Below, one piece after another: positions 8,125-16,354 of a stretch of DNA of 64,000 bases. Below the pieces are notes generated by a model. That model had not been told where the DNA came from, ran no database searches, and saw only the letters and a list, made by a program, of their open reading frames with translations. The first letter of the stretch is position 1. Each line of letters begins with the position of its first letter. The DNA is from Calditrichia bacterium (GTDB taxonomy: Bacteria > Calditrichota > Calditrichia > RBG-13-44-9 > J075), in contig JACKAP010000007.1 in assembly GCA_020635015.1 (NCBI GenBank), positions 202,372 through 266,371 of the forward strand. Direction: 5' to 3'. The translations under genes and the position numbers were made by a program.

Positions 8125-11100
8125 CTACACTTCATCTTCATCACCCTTATACGCCGCCGGCGCCACCCCAAACTCCTCGCGAAAAATCTTTGCAAAATGG
8201 GCGATACTTTGGAATCCCACTGCATAGGCGATCTCGGTGACGGTGCCGCTCTTTTGCTGCAAGAGCAGCGCAGCGCGCTTCAGCCGCATGCTGCGGATAA
8301 ATTCCCGCACCGACTGGCCGGCCAGACCGCGCAGCTTGCGGTTGAGGTGGCGGCGGCTGACCCCCGCCTCCCGGGCCAGGTCATCGGTCTCGAAGGCGGG
8401 ATCGTCGATATGCGCTTCCACCGCCGCGATCACTTTGGTGAGGAAGGCTTCATCCATCGGGGTGGCGGTCACTTCCGAAGGGCGGATGATCAGTTCCCGG
8501 CGGAAGCGCTCGCGCAGCCGGCGGCGCTGCTCGATCAGGTTGCGCACCCGCACCCGCAGCTCGGCGGCGTCGAAGGGCTTGGTAAGGTAATCGTCTGCCC
8601 CGGTCTCCAGGCCTTCCAGCTTGCTTTCCCCGGAAGCGCGGGCGGTGAGCAGGATTACCGGGATATGGCTGGTCTGTTCGCTGGTCTTGATCTTTTCGCA
8701 GAACTCAAATCCGTCCATCCCCGGCATCATCACGTCGCTGATGATGAGATCCGGCCCGGCGTCTTTGGCCCGCTTCAGCCCTTCCTTCCCGTCAACTGCC
8801 TCGAGCACCCGGTAGTCCGGCAGCAGCAGGTCTCGGATGTAGGCGCGCATGTCGGGGTTGTCTTCGACCAACAGGACGACGAATTCGGAATTCGGAATGC
8901 GGAGTGCGGAGTGGGATGGATCTTGCGAATCTGTGGTTGAAGCACTCCCAGTGGAATTATCTGTATCCAAATTAATCACTTCCTTATCCAATTCCGAAAT
9001 CCGCATTCCGAAATCCGCATTCGTCTCAACAATTTCCTCCGGCTTCAAATGCCCCTTCCCCAGTGGCAGTTTCAGAACAAATTCCGTGCCCTTTCCCATC
9101 TCGCTGGTCACGCTGATGCTGCCATGATGCAGTTCCACCAGTTCTTTGACCAGCGCCAGCCCGATGCCGCTGCCCCGGGCATTTTCGACCTGAGTGTTGC
9201 CGGCCTGGTAGAAGCGGTCGAAGATATGGGGCAGGTCGGCGGCGGGGATGCCGGGGCCGGTGTCTTTGATAGTTATCAGTAGACAGTTGTCAGTTGTCAG
9301 TGGCTGGTTTGTCGCCTGTTCAGTTGCGACTTTCACAAGAACTTTTCCTCCTTCCGGGGTGAATTTAAGGGCGTTGGAGAGGAGGTTAGTGATGATGGTT
9401 TCGTAATGCCGACGCTCCAGGTATATCGCCACCGCTTCCGCCGGACCATTAAAAATTAACTCGATACCGCGCATTTTGGCCAGAGATTCGAAGGCCATGG
9501 TGAGCTGGCGGGTCAGGGGTACGATGTCATGAGGAGACGCCTGTAGCTTCATGCCGCCCGATTCCAGCTTGGCAAGGTCCAGCAACTGGTTGACCAGGCG
9601 CAGCAGACGGTTGCTGTTGCGCAGGATCATCTCGTATAGTTCTGACGCATTTCCCTTGCCTTCTCCGGAAATCAGCTGCTTCACCGGCCCCCGGATCAGG
9701 GTCAGCGGGGTGCGAAATTCGTGGGAGATGCCGGCGAAGAGGCGGGATTTCAGGCGGTCGACTTCCAGAAGTTTCTGTGCCTCCACATTTTTGAGCTCCA
9801 GGTCATACTTCAAGCGCTGGCGGTTCAACTCATAACGGCGAATACCGTAGATCAGTGCTATCGCCAGCAGCAGGTAAAGCGCGTACATCCATCCGGTTCG
9901 CCACCAGGGCGGAAGGATTGTGATTTTCAGCGAGGTGCCGGCCTCGTTCCAAATGCCGTCGTTGTTCGATCCCTTGATCCGCAAGGTATAACTGCCCGGC
10001 GCCAGGTTGGTGAAAGTCAGAGAATGGCGGGTGCCGAGATGAACCCATTCTTCCTCTGCCCCTTCCAACTGGTACGCATACTGATTCTGTTGCGGATCAC
10101 GGAAATTCAGGGCGGCGAAATCGACCGAGAAGTTGCGGTTTGCATAGGCGAAGGCGACCCGGTCTTTATCCGATAATTCGTTGTCCACAAGCGTGGTATC
10201 GCCGTTTTCACTACGAATGTAGTGCGTCAGCCGGGTAATGTATACCGGTGGGATGTCGGAATTATTCCGGATACTTTCCGGATGGAAGCAATCGATCCCC
10301 ATACTGCCGACCATATATATTTCCCCGTTGCGGCTGGCGCAGGGAGCGCCGAAGCTGTAACCGGTGTTTTCCAGCCCGTCGTTTACACTGAAGTTCCGGA
10401 AGTGTTCGCCCCGGGGATCGAAACACGACAGACCGTTACTAGTGCTGAGCCACAAACGTCCCCGGTCGTCCTCCAGGGTGGCAAAGATGATATTCTCCGG
10501 CAGTCCGTCGGCCTCGGTGTAAACCATGAACCGGCCGCTGTTGCGTTCGAACTTATTAAGCCCGCCGCTGGTGGCAATCCAGAGCGCACCAGCGCGATCC
10601 TCATGAATGTGCCAGAGAATATTACTGCTCAGGCTAGCGGGATCATTGGGATCATGCATGAATCGGGTAAACCGCTCCTCCTCGCGGTCAAAGCGGTTGA
10701 GCCCGCCGTCCCAGGTGGCGATCCAGAGCGTTCCGGCACGGTCTTCATGAATAAAAGATATTCGATCGCTGCTCAGACTAAGCGGATTGTTGGGATCATG
10801 CCTGAAGTGGATAAACTTTTTATGCGCCCGATCAAAGCGGTTGAGCCCCCCGCCAAAGGTGGCGATCCAGAGATTACCGCTGCGGTCTTCGTGGATCGAG
10901 ACCACCCGGTTGTGGCTCAGGCTAGATGAATCCGACGAATCATGCGCAAACCGGGTGAAGGTTTCCTGCTTGCGGTCAAAGCGATTGAGACCGGTATCGC
11001 TGGTGCCGACCCAGAGGGTGCCGCTGCGGTCTTCATGGATCGACATAATAAAATTTTGGCTCAGGCTGCGAGGATTTTCCGGATCGTGCACAAAACGGCG

Positions 11101-12390
11101 GTACCGCCCGGTGGCGCGATCCAGCCGGTAGAGGCCGTCGCGTGCGGTGCCGATCCAGAGGATGCCGGCGAGGTCCTCGTACACGGTGTGTACCGGAAAA
11201 TCTTCCTGGCTGTAGCGTTCCGCCGCCGGGGGAATTATATGATGAAACTGATCCTGCCCCCGGTCGAAGCGGTTGATCCCGAAGCCGCTTCCCCTGGCGC
11301 GCCTCCATGGATTGCCGGTGCCGACCCAGAGGGTGCCGGCCCCATCTTCCAGGATCGCGGTCACATAATTGGAGCTCAGGCTATGGGGATTCGCCGGATC
11401 ATGAGAAATGCGGGTAAACTGACCGTCGATGGAGTCCAGAATATTGAGACCGGCTTCGGTGCCGATCCAGAGCGTGCCGGAATGATCTTCATGGATCGCC
11501 CAGATTACGTTGTTGCTTAAGCTCCGGGTATTGCCGGGGTCATGCAGATAGCGGTTGAAGCGGGTTCGCTCACGGTTGAAGCGATTCAGGCCGTTCATTG
11601 TTCCTGCCCAAAGGTTGCCATGACGGTCTTCATGCAGTCTGACGACATGACTGTGACTCAGGCTGTGCGGGTCATTCGGATCATGGCGGTAATGTATAAA
11701 GCGGTTCCGGCTGTGGTGGAGGCGGCTGAGGCCGTTATTGGTGGCGAACCACAGATTGCCGTCGCGGCTTTCGTGAATCGCAAATACCGACTTGCCGCTG
11801 AGGCTGCTGCTGTCTTCCGGGTCGTGAACAAAGCGGGTAAACCGCCTCCGCTCCCGGTCGAAACGGTTGAGCCCTTCCTGGGTGCCGATCCACAGCGTTC
11901 CGCCATGGTCTTCTAAAATGGCGTGAACCTGATTGTAGCTCAGGCTGTTGGGGATTGCCGGGTCATGGACAAAACGAGCGGACTTGCCGCTGGCGCGGTC
12001 AAAACGATTGAGGCCGTTGATCAGTGTGCCGATCCATAGCATACCACTTTGGTCTTCATAAATGGTCAGGATATGGTCGCCGGAAATCGTGGTCGCATCC
12101 CGCACGTCGTAGCGGTAAACCGTGAAGCCGTTTCCGTCGTAGCGGTGCAGCCCTCGGGATGTGCCGAACCACATAAATCCCCGGCGATCCTGCAGGATGC
12201 ACTTGATGTCGCTGCCGCGCATGCCCTGCCCGCGACCGATCCGCTCGAATTTGATTTTGTTGGCCAGGCGCGCCGCACCAGCCGGGTTTTGCGCCAAACC
12301 GGCGCCGGAAAAAATTGCTGTCAATATGATCATGATGATCCGGGAACGCAAATTCAGGCGGGCGTTTCCGGAATGATGCCCGGGTCTCAA
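8125..12390 (-). CDS. Hybrid two-component sensor with propellers and AraC output (HTCS)
   Basis: A 1421-residue one-protein signalling system. In order: signal anchor (about 14-34), many two-component-propeller repeats of about 40 residues (LWIGT.GLNRFDR and similar, about 45-700), a Y_Y_Y domain (about 763-828), a membrane segment (831-851), HisKA with His890 in SHEFRTPLTL, HATPase (about 985-1100), a receiver (about 1172-1285, Asp1219 in ISDVMMPG) and an AraC-type DNA-binding domain (about 1320-1415). In Bacteroidota such proteins sense polysaccharide fragments and switch on nearby uptake genes. No SusC/D pair lies here; the adjacent secreted esterase is the only candidate target. Two stretches of the genome's repeat DNA lie in frame within it (see findings). 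The TTG at 12390 is the longest start; a TTG at about residue 14 is also possible. Confidence 0.9.
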   Translation of the reverse strand: MRPGHHSGNARLNLRSRIIMIILTAIFSGAGLAQNPAGAARLANKIKFERIGRGQGMRGSDIKCILQDRRGFMWFGTSRGLHRYDGNGFTVYRYDVRDATTISGDHILTIYEDQSGMLWIGTLINGLNRFDRASGKSARFVHDPAIPNSLSYNQVHAILEDHGGTLWIGTQEGLNRFDRERRRFTRFVHDPEDSSSLSGKSVFAIHESRDGNLWFATNNGLSRLHHSRNRFIHYRHDPNDPHSLSHSHVVRLHEDRHGNLWAGTMNGLNRFNRERTRFNRYLHDPGNTRSLSNNVIWAIHEDHSGTLWIGTEAGLNILDSIDGQFTRISHDPANPHSLSSNYVTAILEDGAGTLWVGTGNPWRRARGSGFGINRFDRGQDQFHHIIPPAAERYSQEDFPVHTVYEDLAGILWIGTARDGLYRLDRATGRYRRFVHDPENPRSLSQNFIMSIHEDRSGTLWVGTSDTGLNRFDRKQETFTRFAHDSSDSSSLSHNRVVSIHEDRSGNLWIATFGGGLNRFDRAHKKFIHFRHDPNNPLSLSSDRISFIHEDRAGTLWIATWDGGLNRFDREEERFTRFMHDPNDPASLSSNILWHIHEDRAGALWIATSGGLNKFERNSGRFMVYTEADGLPENIIFATLEDDRGRLWLSTSNGLSCFDPRGEHFRNFSVNDGLENTGYSFGAPCASRNGEIYMVGSMGIDCFHPESIRNNSDIPPVYITRLTHYIRSENGDTTLVDNELSDKDRVAFAYANRNFSVDFAALNFRDPQQNQYAYQLEGAEEEWVHLGTRHSLTFTNLAPGSYTLRIKGSNNDGIWNEAGTSLKITILPPWWRTGWMYALYLLLAIALIYGIRRYELNRQRLKYDLELKNVEAQKLLEVDRLKSRLFAGISHEFRTPLTLIRGPVKQLISGEGKGNASELYEMILRNSNRLLRLVNQLLDLAKLESGGMKLQASPHDIVPLTRQLTMAFESLAKMRGIELIFNGPAEAVAIYLERRHYETIITNLLSNALKFTPEGGKVLVKVATEQATNQPLTTDNCLLITIKDTGPGIPAADLPHIFDRFYQAGNTQVENARGSGIGLALVKELVELHHGSISVTSEMGKGTEFVLKLPLGKGHLKPEEIVETNADFGMRISELDKEVINLDTDNSTGSASTTDSQDPSHSALRIPNSEFVVLLVEDNPDMRAYIRDLLLPDYRVLEAVDGKEGLKRAKDAGPDLIISDVMMPGMDGFEFCEKIKTSEQTSHIPVILLTARASGESKLEGLETGADDYLTKPFDAAELRVRVRNLIEQRRRLRERFRRELIIRPSEVTATPMDEAFLTKVIAAVEAHIDDPAFETDDLAREAGVSRRHLNRKLRGLAGQSVREFIRSMRLKRAALLLQQKSGTVTEIAYAVGFQSIAHFAKIFREEFGVAPAAYKGDEDEV
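8880..9024. repeat. Complementary ATTCCGCATTCCGAAATC arms inside the sensor gene
   Basis: Arms at 8880-8913 (GAATTCGGAATGCGGA) and 8989-9024 (TCCGCATTCCGAAATCCGCA) are near-complementary and lie wholly inside the hybrid sensor coding sequence. They encode part of the linker between HATPase and receiver, about residues 1123-1171. The same unit family occurs between genes at 4605-4655. Confidence 0.75.
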
Positions 12391-12550
12391 CGAATCGATC
12401 CTCGATAGAAATTGTAAGGATCAATCTAAACTCTATCGCCCGGATATCAAAATAAAATGGCAGCTATCGACCTGACGCGATGCGATGGCAGATGGGCAGA
12501 TTTTTTTTGAATCTATTGTTATTATAAGATATCGAAATTAATATAGCACT

Positions 12551-13018
12551 GTGAATGCCCGGATGAAAAATTTTCAGGCTATTTTGAGCGCGCTAAGCGC
12601 TGGTAATGTCGATTATATTCTGATCGGCGGGCTGGCGGTTGCTTATCATGGCATCCCGAGGTTTACGGAGGATATTGACCTGTTCGTACGAAGGGATCCA
12701 GAAAACATTTCACGTCTAAAAAATGCTCTCCGCATGGTATTTGATGATGAAAGTATCAATGAAATAACCTATGATGATCTGGTTGAGTATGCCGTGGTTC
12801 GCTACGGTACGCCGGATGATTTTTATATCGATGTGATGGACCGTATCGGTGAGGCTTTCACTTATGAAGACCTCGAATACGAGGTGATCGAGATGGATGG
12901 CATCCCGGTCCGGATAGCTACCATTGAAACACTAATAAAGCTTAAAAAGGGAACTATACGGGAGGTAGACCGGTTAGATGTCGCAATGCTACAGGAAAAA
13001 CTACAGGGAGGGGAATAA
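12551..13018 (+). CDS. Nucleotidyltransferase-fold protein, possible toxin/antitoxin partner
   Basis: A 155-residue protein of the minimal nucleotidyltransferase type seen in AbiEii/DUF6036-like families. The signature is IGGLAVAYHG (residues about 25-34) followed by DIDLFV, which supplies the GG and DxD metal-binding residues. The C-terminal part (ATIETLIKLKKG) is typical of this group. The frame opens at a GTG at 12551 with an in-frame ATG at 12563; neither has a strong ribosome site. It overlaps the next small gene by one base (TAATG), so the two are translationally coupled. Base composition is less GC-rich than its neighbours. Transfer of nucleotides to tRNA or protein is known for related toxins; activity here is inference. 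Confidence 0.7.
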   Translation: MNARMKNFQAILSALSAGNVDYILIGGLAVAYHGIPRFTEDIDLFVRRDPENISRLKNALRMVFDDESINEITYDDLVEYAVVRYGTPDDFYIDVMDRIGEAFTYEDLEYEVIEMDGIPVRIATIETLIKLKKGTIREVDRLDVAMLQEKLQGGE

Positions 13019-13221
13019 TGCCGGTTTACAAGTATCGCTCGTTTCAAGCCGCCCGTGAGCATTTGAAGGAACTTCAGTCATCACACCCGCTGGCAAAATT
13101 ATCCAACCTCCAGGCGCTTCTCTATGCGCTAAGGCCTCCAAAACCCTGCGCAAAGGGCGTTTTTAAATTCAAAACACTAGAGGACGCCAACCGTCACCGG
13201 CATGGCGTAGAGTCGCTTTAA
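13018..13221 (+). CDS. Small partner protein of the nucleotidyltransferase
   Basis: A 67-residue basic protein that begins in the stop codon of the nucleotidyltransferase gene. It starts with YKYRSFQAAREHL and ends with FKFKTLEDANRHR. These two similar phrases, (F/Y)K(Y/F)(R/K)(S/T)(F/L)..A, look like an internal echo and resemble small proteins that I have seen beside nucleotidyltransferases in other phyla. Size, coupling and order fit a two-gene toxin-antitoxin or abortive-infection module, with this as the possible neutralising partner. No DNA-binding motif is recognised. Confidence 0.6.
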   Translation: MPVYKYRSFQAAREHLKELQSSHPLAKLSNLQALLYALRPPKPCAKGVFKFKTLEDANRHRHGVESL

Positions 13222-13301
13222 AAGATGCCGACTCACTCACGCCTCCCGCACCAAAGAAGCGGTATCGAAGGTAGATCATTGATGCCCATTTTTATAACCG
13301 C

Positions 13302-14423
13302 TTAAACCACCACCCGTTCCATCTCTGCCAGAAAATCCGCATCGAAATCCGCCCCAAAGCCGGGGGCGTCGGGAATGCGGATCTCGCCTTTCGGGAAGTA
13401 TTCCATGCCGCCGGTGACTGGATCGGCGGAGAGCATCAGGGGGGAGTCGAGGTCGAAGTAGATGATGTTCTTCCGCGCCAGGGCCAGGTGGCAGAGGGCG
13501 GTTACGGCGTAGCGGGTCTCGGACATCACCCCGATCTGCGACTTCAGCCCGCAGCTCTCCGCCACCGCAATGATGCGCAAGGCGTTCTGGATGCCCCCGG
13601 ATTTCGAGAGCTTGATGTTGAAATAATCGCAGGCGCCCATGCTGGCCAGGCGGAAGGCATCGTGATGGTCGAAAAGCGACTCGTCGGCCATGATCGGGAT
13701 CGGACTCTCGGCGCGCACCCGGGCCAGGTCGCGGTTGTTCCAATGGGGCACCGGCTCCTCGCAGTGCTCGATGTCGTACGGCGCCAGCGCCTTCAGGGTG
13801 GCGATGGCGGTGACGCAGTCCCATCCCTGGTTGGCGTCGATGCGCAGGGGAATCTCGCTGCCCACCGCCTCGCGGATGGCGCGGATCCGCGCCACATCAT
13901 CATCGCGGGTGCCGCCCAGTTTTACCTTGATCGCCGGAAAGCCCTCCTGCTTGAACTTCAGCGCGTCGGCCGCCATCTTGGCCGGATCGCCGATGGAGAC
14001 GGTCATGTCGGTGTGGATCTTGCGGTCGTTCTTGCCCCCCAGCAGGGCATAGACCGGCAGATGGCTGTACTTGCCCAGCAGGTCAAAGAGCGCCATGTCG
14101 AAGGCGCTCTTCACGGTATAATTATAGGCCACGGCGCGGTTCATCTCGCCCAGGCGGGCTTCGATCTCCAGAGGATTCTGCCCTTTCCAGAGGCGGGCGA
14201 TCTGCCGGGCCATCTCGTAATTGGACGCCTGGGTCTCTCCAACAATATAAATGTAAGGGCAGCTTTCTCCGGTGCCGGTCAACCCTGCATTGGTGTGCAG
14301 CTTCACCACCAGGTTGTTGGCGTCGGTGATGGTGCCCAGGGAAATCACGAAGGGTTCGCTCAAGGGCACGTTCAGTTTGAAGATCTCGATTTCGGTAATA
14401 CGCACATCACGAAAGGCAATCAT
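13302..14423 (-). CDS. Enolase-superfamily dipeptide epimerase / muconate-lactonizing-type enzyme
   Basis: A 373-residue enzyme of the mandelate racemase/muconate-lactonizing subgroup. The KxK base pair is Lys166 and Lys168 (IKVKLG). The metal ligands are Asp196 (RIDANQGW), Glu222 (EEP) and Asp247 (MADES), and the opposite-face base is Lys271 (IKLSKSGG). This arrangement is that of L-Ala-D/L-Glu epimerases and other dipeptide epimerases, which recycle murein peptides, but substrate specificity cannot be read safely from sequence. No murein-recycling gene is adjacent. The ATG at 14423 follows a GGAGG-like site. All catalytic residues are present. Confidence 0.85.
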   Translation of the reverse strand: MIAFRDVRITEIEIFKLNVPLSEPFVISLGTITDANNLVVKLHTNAGLTGTGESCPYIYIVGETQASNYEMARQIARLWKGQNPLEIEARLGEMNRAVAYNYTVKSAFDMALFDLLGKYSHLPVYALLGGKNDRKIHTDMTVSIGDPAKMAADALKFKQEGFPAIKVKLGGTRDDDVARIRAIREAVGSEIPLRIDANQGWDCVTAIATLKALAPYDIEHCEEPVPHWNNRDLARVRAESPIPIMADESLFDHHDAFRLASMGACDYFNIKLSKSGGIQNALRIIAVAESCGLKSQIGVMSETRYAVTALCHLALARKNIIYFDLDSPLMLSADPVTGGMEYFPKGEIRIPDAPGFGADFDADFLAEMERVVV

Positions 14424-14482
14424 GTTCGGGCCTCCTGTTTGAAGACCAATTTACACAATAAAAAGTTCAGATTCCCGCCAAA

Positions 14483-14516
14483 AAAAATCCCGCCCTGTCT
14501 CAGGGGCGGGATTTTT
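14483..14516. terminator. Bidirectional rho-independent terminator
   Basis: A 13-bp stem AAAAATCCCGCCC / GGGCGGGATTTTT with an 8-base loop lies between the metalloprotease gene (ending 14624) and the epimerase gene (starting 14423), both on the minus strand. The A-tract on one side and T-tract on the other make it work in either direction. Confidence 0.85.
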
Positions 14517-14584
14517 ACTCAGCACTTTCCACACACACTTTTTAAATGATCCGCCCCGGAACAACTTTCGCCCAAAGCAGACAC

Positions 14585-14629
14585 AAATAGTGTTTAATGG
14601 CCTGTTGTTTAGGCCATTAAACACTATTT
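14585..14629 (-). terminator. Perfect 18-bp hairpin overlapping the metalloprotease stop
   Basis: Arms 14585-14602 and 14612-14629 are perfectly complementary with a 9-base loop. The 3' arm includes the last codons and the TAG of the metalloprotease gene. It is a transcript-end hairpin for that gene, backed up by the terminator about 100 bases further on. Confidence 0.75.
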
Positions 14630-15892
14630 CATCAAAATCATCATGCGGGTCTGGGTATGTTCACCCGCCTGAAGCCGGTAAATATAGTTGCCGCTGGGCA
14701 TGTGATGGCCGTTATTGTCACGTCCGTCCCATTGCAGCGCTTTCTCTCCGGCGCTCTCGAAACCGTTCACCAGCGTGCGCACTTCCTGACCCAGCGAGTT
14801 GAAGACTTTCAGGCTCACCCGGCTGTCCTGCTGGATCGCGTAGCGGATGGTGGTCGAAGGGTTGAACGGATTGGGATAGTTCTGCGCCAGGGTGAACCCG
14901 TTGGGGGTGTTCCCGATGGTCATATTTTCCTGAGCCACTGCCGGCTGCGGATTGATCAGCGGCTGGCTGGTCAGCAGGCTGGGGCGGTAGGCCGCGACCA
15001 TCTGGTTCATGCGGGTGGCCTGGTCGGCGGTGAATTCGTACATGCAGTCATCGTCGGTATAATCCATGAAGTTGTGGATCGGGTCAGCGCCACCGCCGGG
15101 GCAGGTATCGCGACCGTAGGGGCAGCCGTAAGCCGGGGAGGCTTCCGCCGGGGTATCGGCAACATAGTCGCCGTTGCCATTGCAGCCGCCCTGGAAGGTG
15201 TGATAAAGGCCGAGATAGTGGCCGATCTCGTGGGTACCGGTATCGCCGAGATTATAAGGGGCCGCCGAACCTCCGGGCAGGGAGGAATAGAGCAGTACGC
15301 AACCGTGCCAGTAGCTGCTTTCCGGATAGGAATCCGGGAAGTAGGCCCAGCCGAGAATGCCGTTGGAAGGATTGGCGGTATAGATATTGAGGGTATGGGC
15401 CGGATCGATCGCCAGGGCCTGCTTCATCTGCTGTTCTACCCTGGTATTGTAAACCCGGTCGAACCATTTACTGTTATTGGTGCGATCGATCGAGGCCAGC
15501 GAAAACTGGAAACCGGTGCCGGCGTAGGCAGCATTGAGGACATCCATTTGATCATAGATCCACTGATCGGGAATGTTGCCGGTTTCAACACCGCGTTTCT
15601 TTTTGTAGATCACATGAAAAGCCACCGGAATGGTCACCACTGCTTCGGTATTGTACCAAATTGCGGTACCTTCGGCATTCCCCAGGGGATCGACTTCGGC
15701 GTCCGATACCACGGCGCAACGGATCCCTTGCACGGTTTGACCGGCTTCATTCAGGAAGCTGATGTCCGGGGCCAATTGCGCCCGGATGTCGGTTTCCTGA
15801 TCTTCCAGGGCCTTATCCTGACCGAAAACACTGCCTGCAAAAATTAAACTTAACGCACTAAGCACGACCAACGAGCGTTTCACTATTCTCAT
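14624..15892 (-). CDS. Secreted pappalysin-type (M43) zinc metalloprotease with type IX sorting tail
   Basis: A 422-residue secreted protease. The signal peptide (1-24) ends VFGQ. The catalytic zinc motif HEIGHYLGLYH begins at His221. The Met-turn appears as HNFMDYTDD, and Cys-rich loops lie between them. This pattern is the M43B (cytophagalysin/pappalysin) family. The last 80 residues form a type IX secretion tail (NYPNPFNPST, then a GNYIYRLQAGE-type C-end). Its role is extracellular proteolysis, for nutrition or maturation of other surface proteins. The ATG at 15892 is preceded by a GGAGG ribosome site. Confidence 0.92.
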   Translation of the reverse strand: MRIVKRSLVVLSALSLIFAGSVFGQDKALEDQETDIRAQLAPDISFLNEAGQTVQGIRCAVVSDAEVDPLGNAEGTAIWYNTEAVVTIPVAFHVIYKKKRGVETGNIPDQWIYDQMDVLNAAYAGTGFQFSLASIDRTNNSKWFDRVYNTRVEQQMKQALAIDPAHTLNIYTANPSNGILGWAYFPDSYPESSYWHGCVLLYSSLPGGSAAPYNLGDTGTHEIGHYLGLYHTFQGGCNGNGDYVADTPAEASPAYGCPYGRDTCPGGGADPIHNFMDYTDDDCMYEFTADQATRMNQMVAAYRPSLLTSQPLINPQPAVAQENMTIGNTPNGFTLAQNYPNPFNPSTTIRYAIQQDSRVSLKVFNSLGQEVRTLVNGFESAGEKALQWDGRDNNGHHMPSGNYIYRLQAGEHTQTRMMILMK

Positions 15893-16354
15893 TTATACCT
15901 CCGGAGATGATAAAAGATTTGAGTAAAACAGCGATTAATTAGGTGTGTGTGGTGGAAAGTTTTGGTTCTTGGTTCTTGGTTTTTGGAAAAGAATGGTTTT
16001 GATCAAACGCGAAGGGAGCATTATGACCAGCGGCACATGAGCCTGTTTTTCAATATGCTGATGCATTATAAGCTTTCATCCGTGCAAATCAAACTTGTTT
16101 TTTGCCGGATATGTTTTTCCCTGAACAGCCCTGTTTACAAAACCGGCATTGGGGTGTGTTACATTAACTTTTACTACGGTAGATGAGGAGGAATAAATGT
16201 GGTAGGATTTTAGCGGGGGACATTTTAATTTGGGTTGATGGGTTGATGGGTTGATGGATGAAAATTGATGTAGGGTAGGGTCGCGACCCTACCCTACGTG
16301 CCCTCCCCCATCCCCCCATTCATAATATCCATATAATAAAAATCTGGAAATCTG
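15893..16354. other. Gap with TTGGTTC heptads, octads and a TCGCGA palindrome
   Basis: The gap holds a TTGGTTCTTGGTTCTTGG patch at 15960-15985 and three GTTGATGG units at 16231-16256. A perfect 28-bp palindrome lies at 16270-16297 (GTAGGGTAGGGTCG and its complement). A 79-codon frame at 15947-16186 has no recognisable features and starts in the heptad patch, so I do not call it a gene. The promoters of the two divergent flanking genes must lie here but none is distinct. Confidence 0.55.
16270..16297. repeat. Perfect 28-bp palindrome with TCGCGA core
   Basis: The two 14-base halves (GTAGGGTAGGGTCG and complement) meet at TCGCGA. A related 20-bp palindrome with the same core lies at 39762-39781, also preceded by GTAGGG-like bases. 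Both are intergenic and next to octad arrays. Confidence 0.7.

Noticed and set aside
8022..8240. Short plus-strand frame at the end of the hybrid sensor gene
   Set aside because: It consists of repeat DNA and the complement of the AraC domain codons, with no coding signal.
15947..16186. 79-codon frame after the metalloprotease gene
   Set aside because: It starts in a TTGGTTC repeat patch, has no ribosome site and shows no recognisable pattern.
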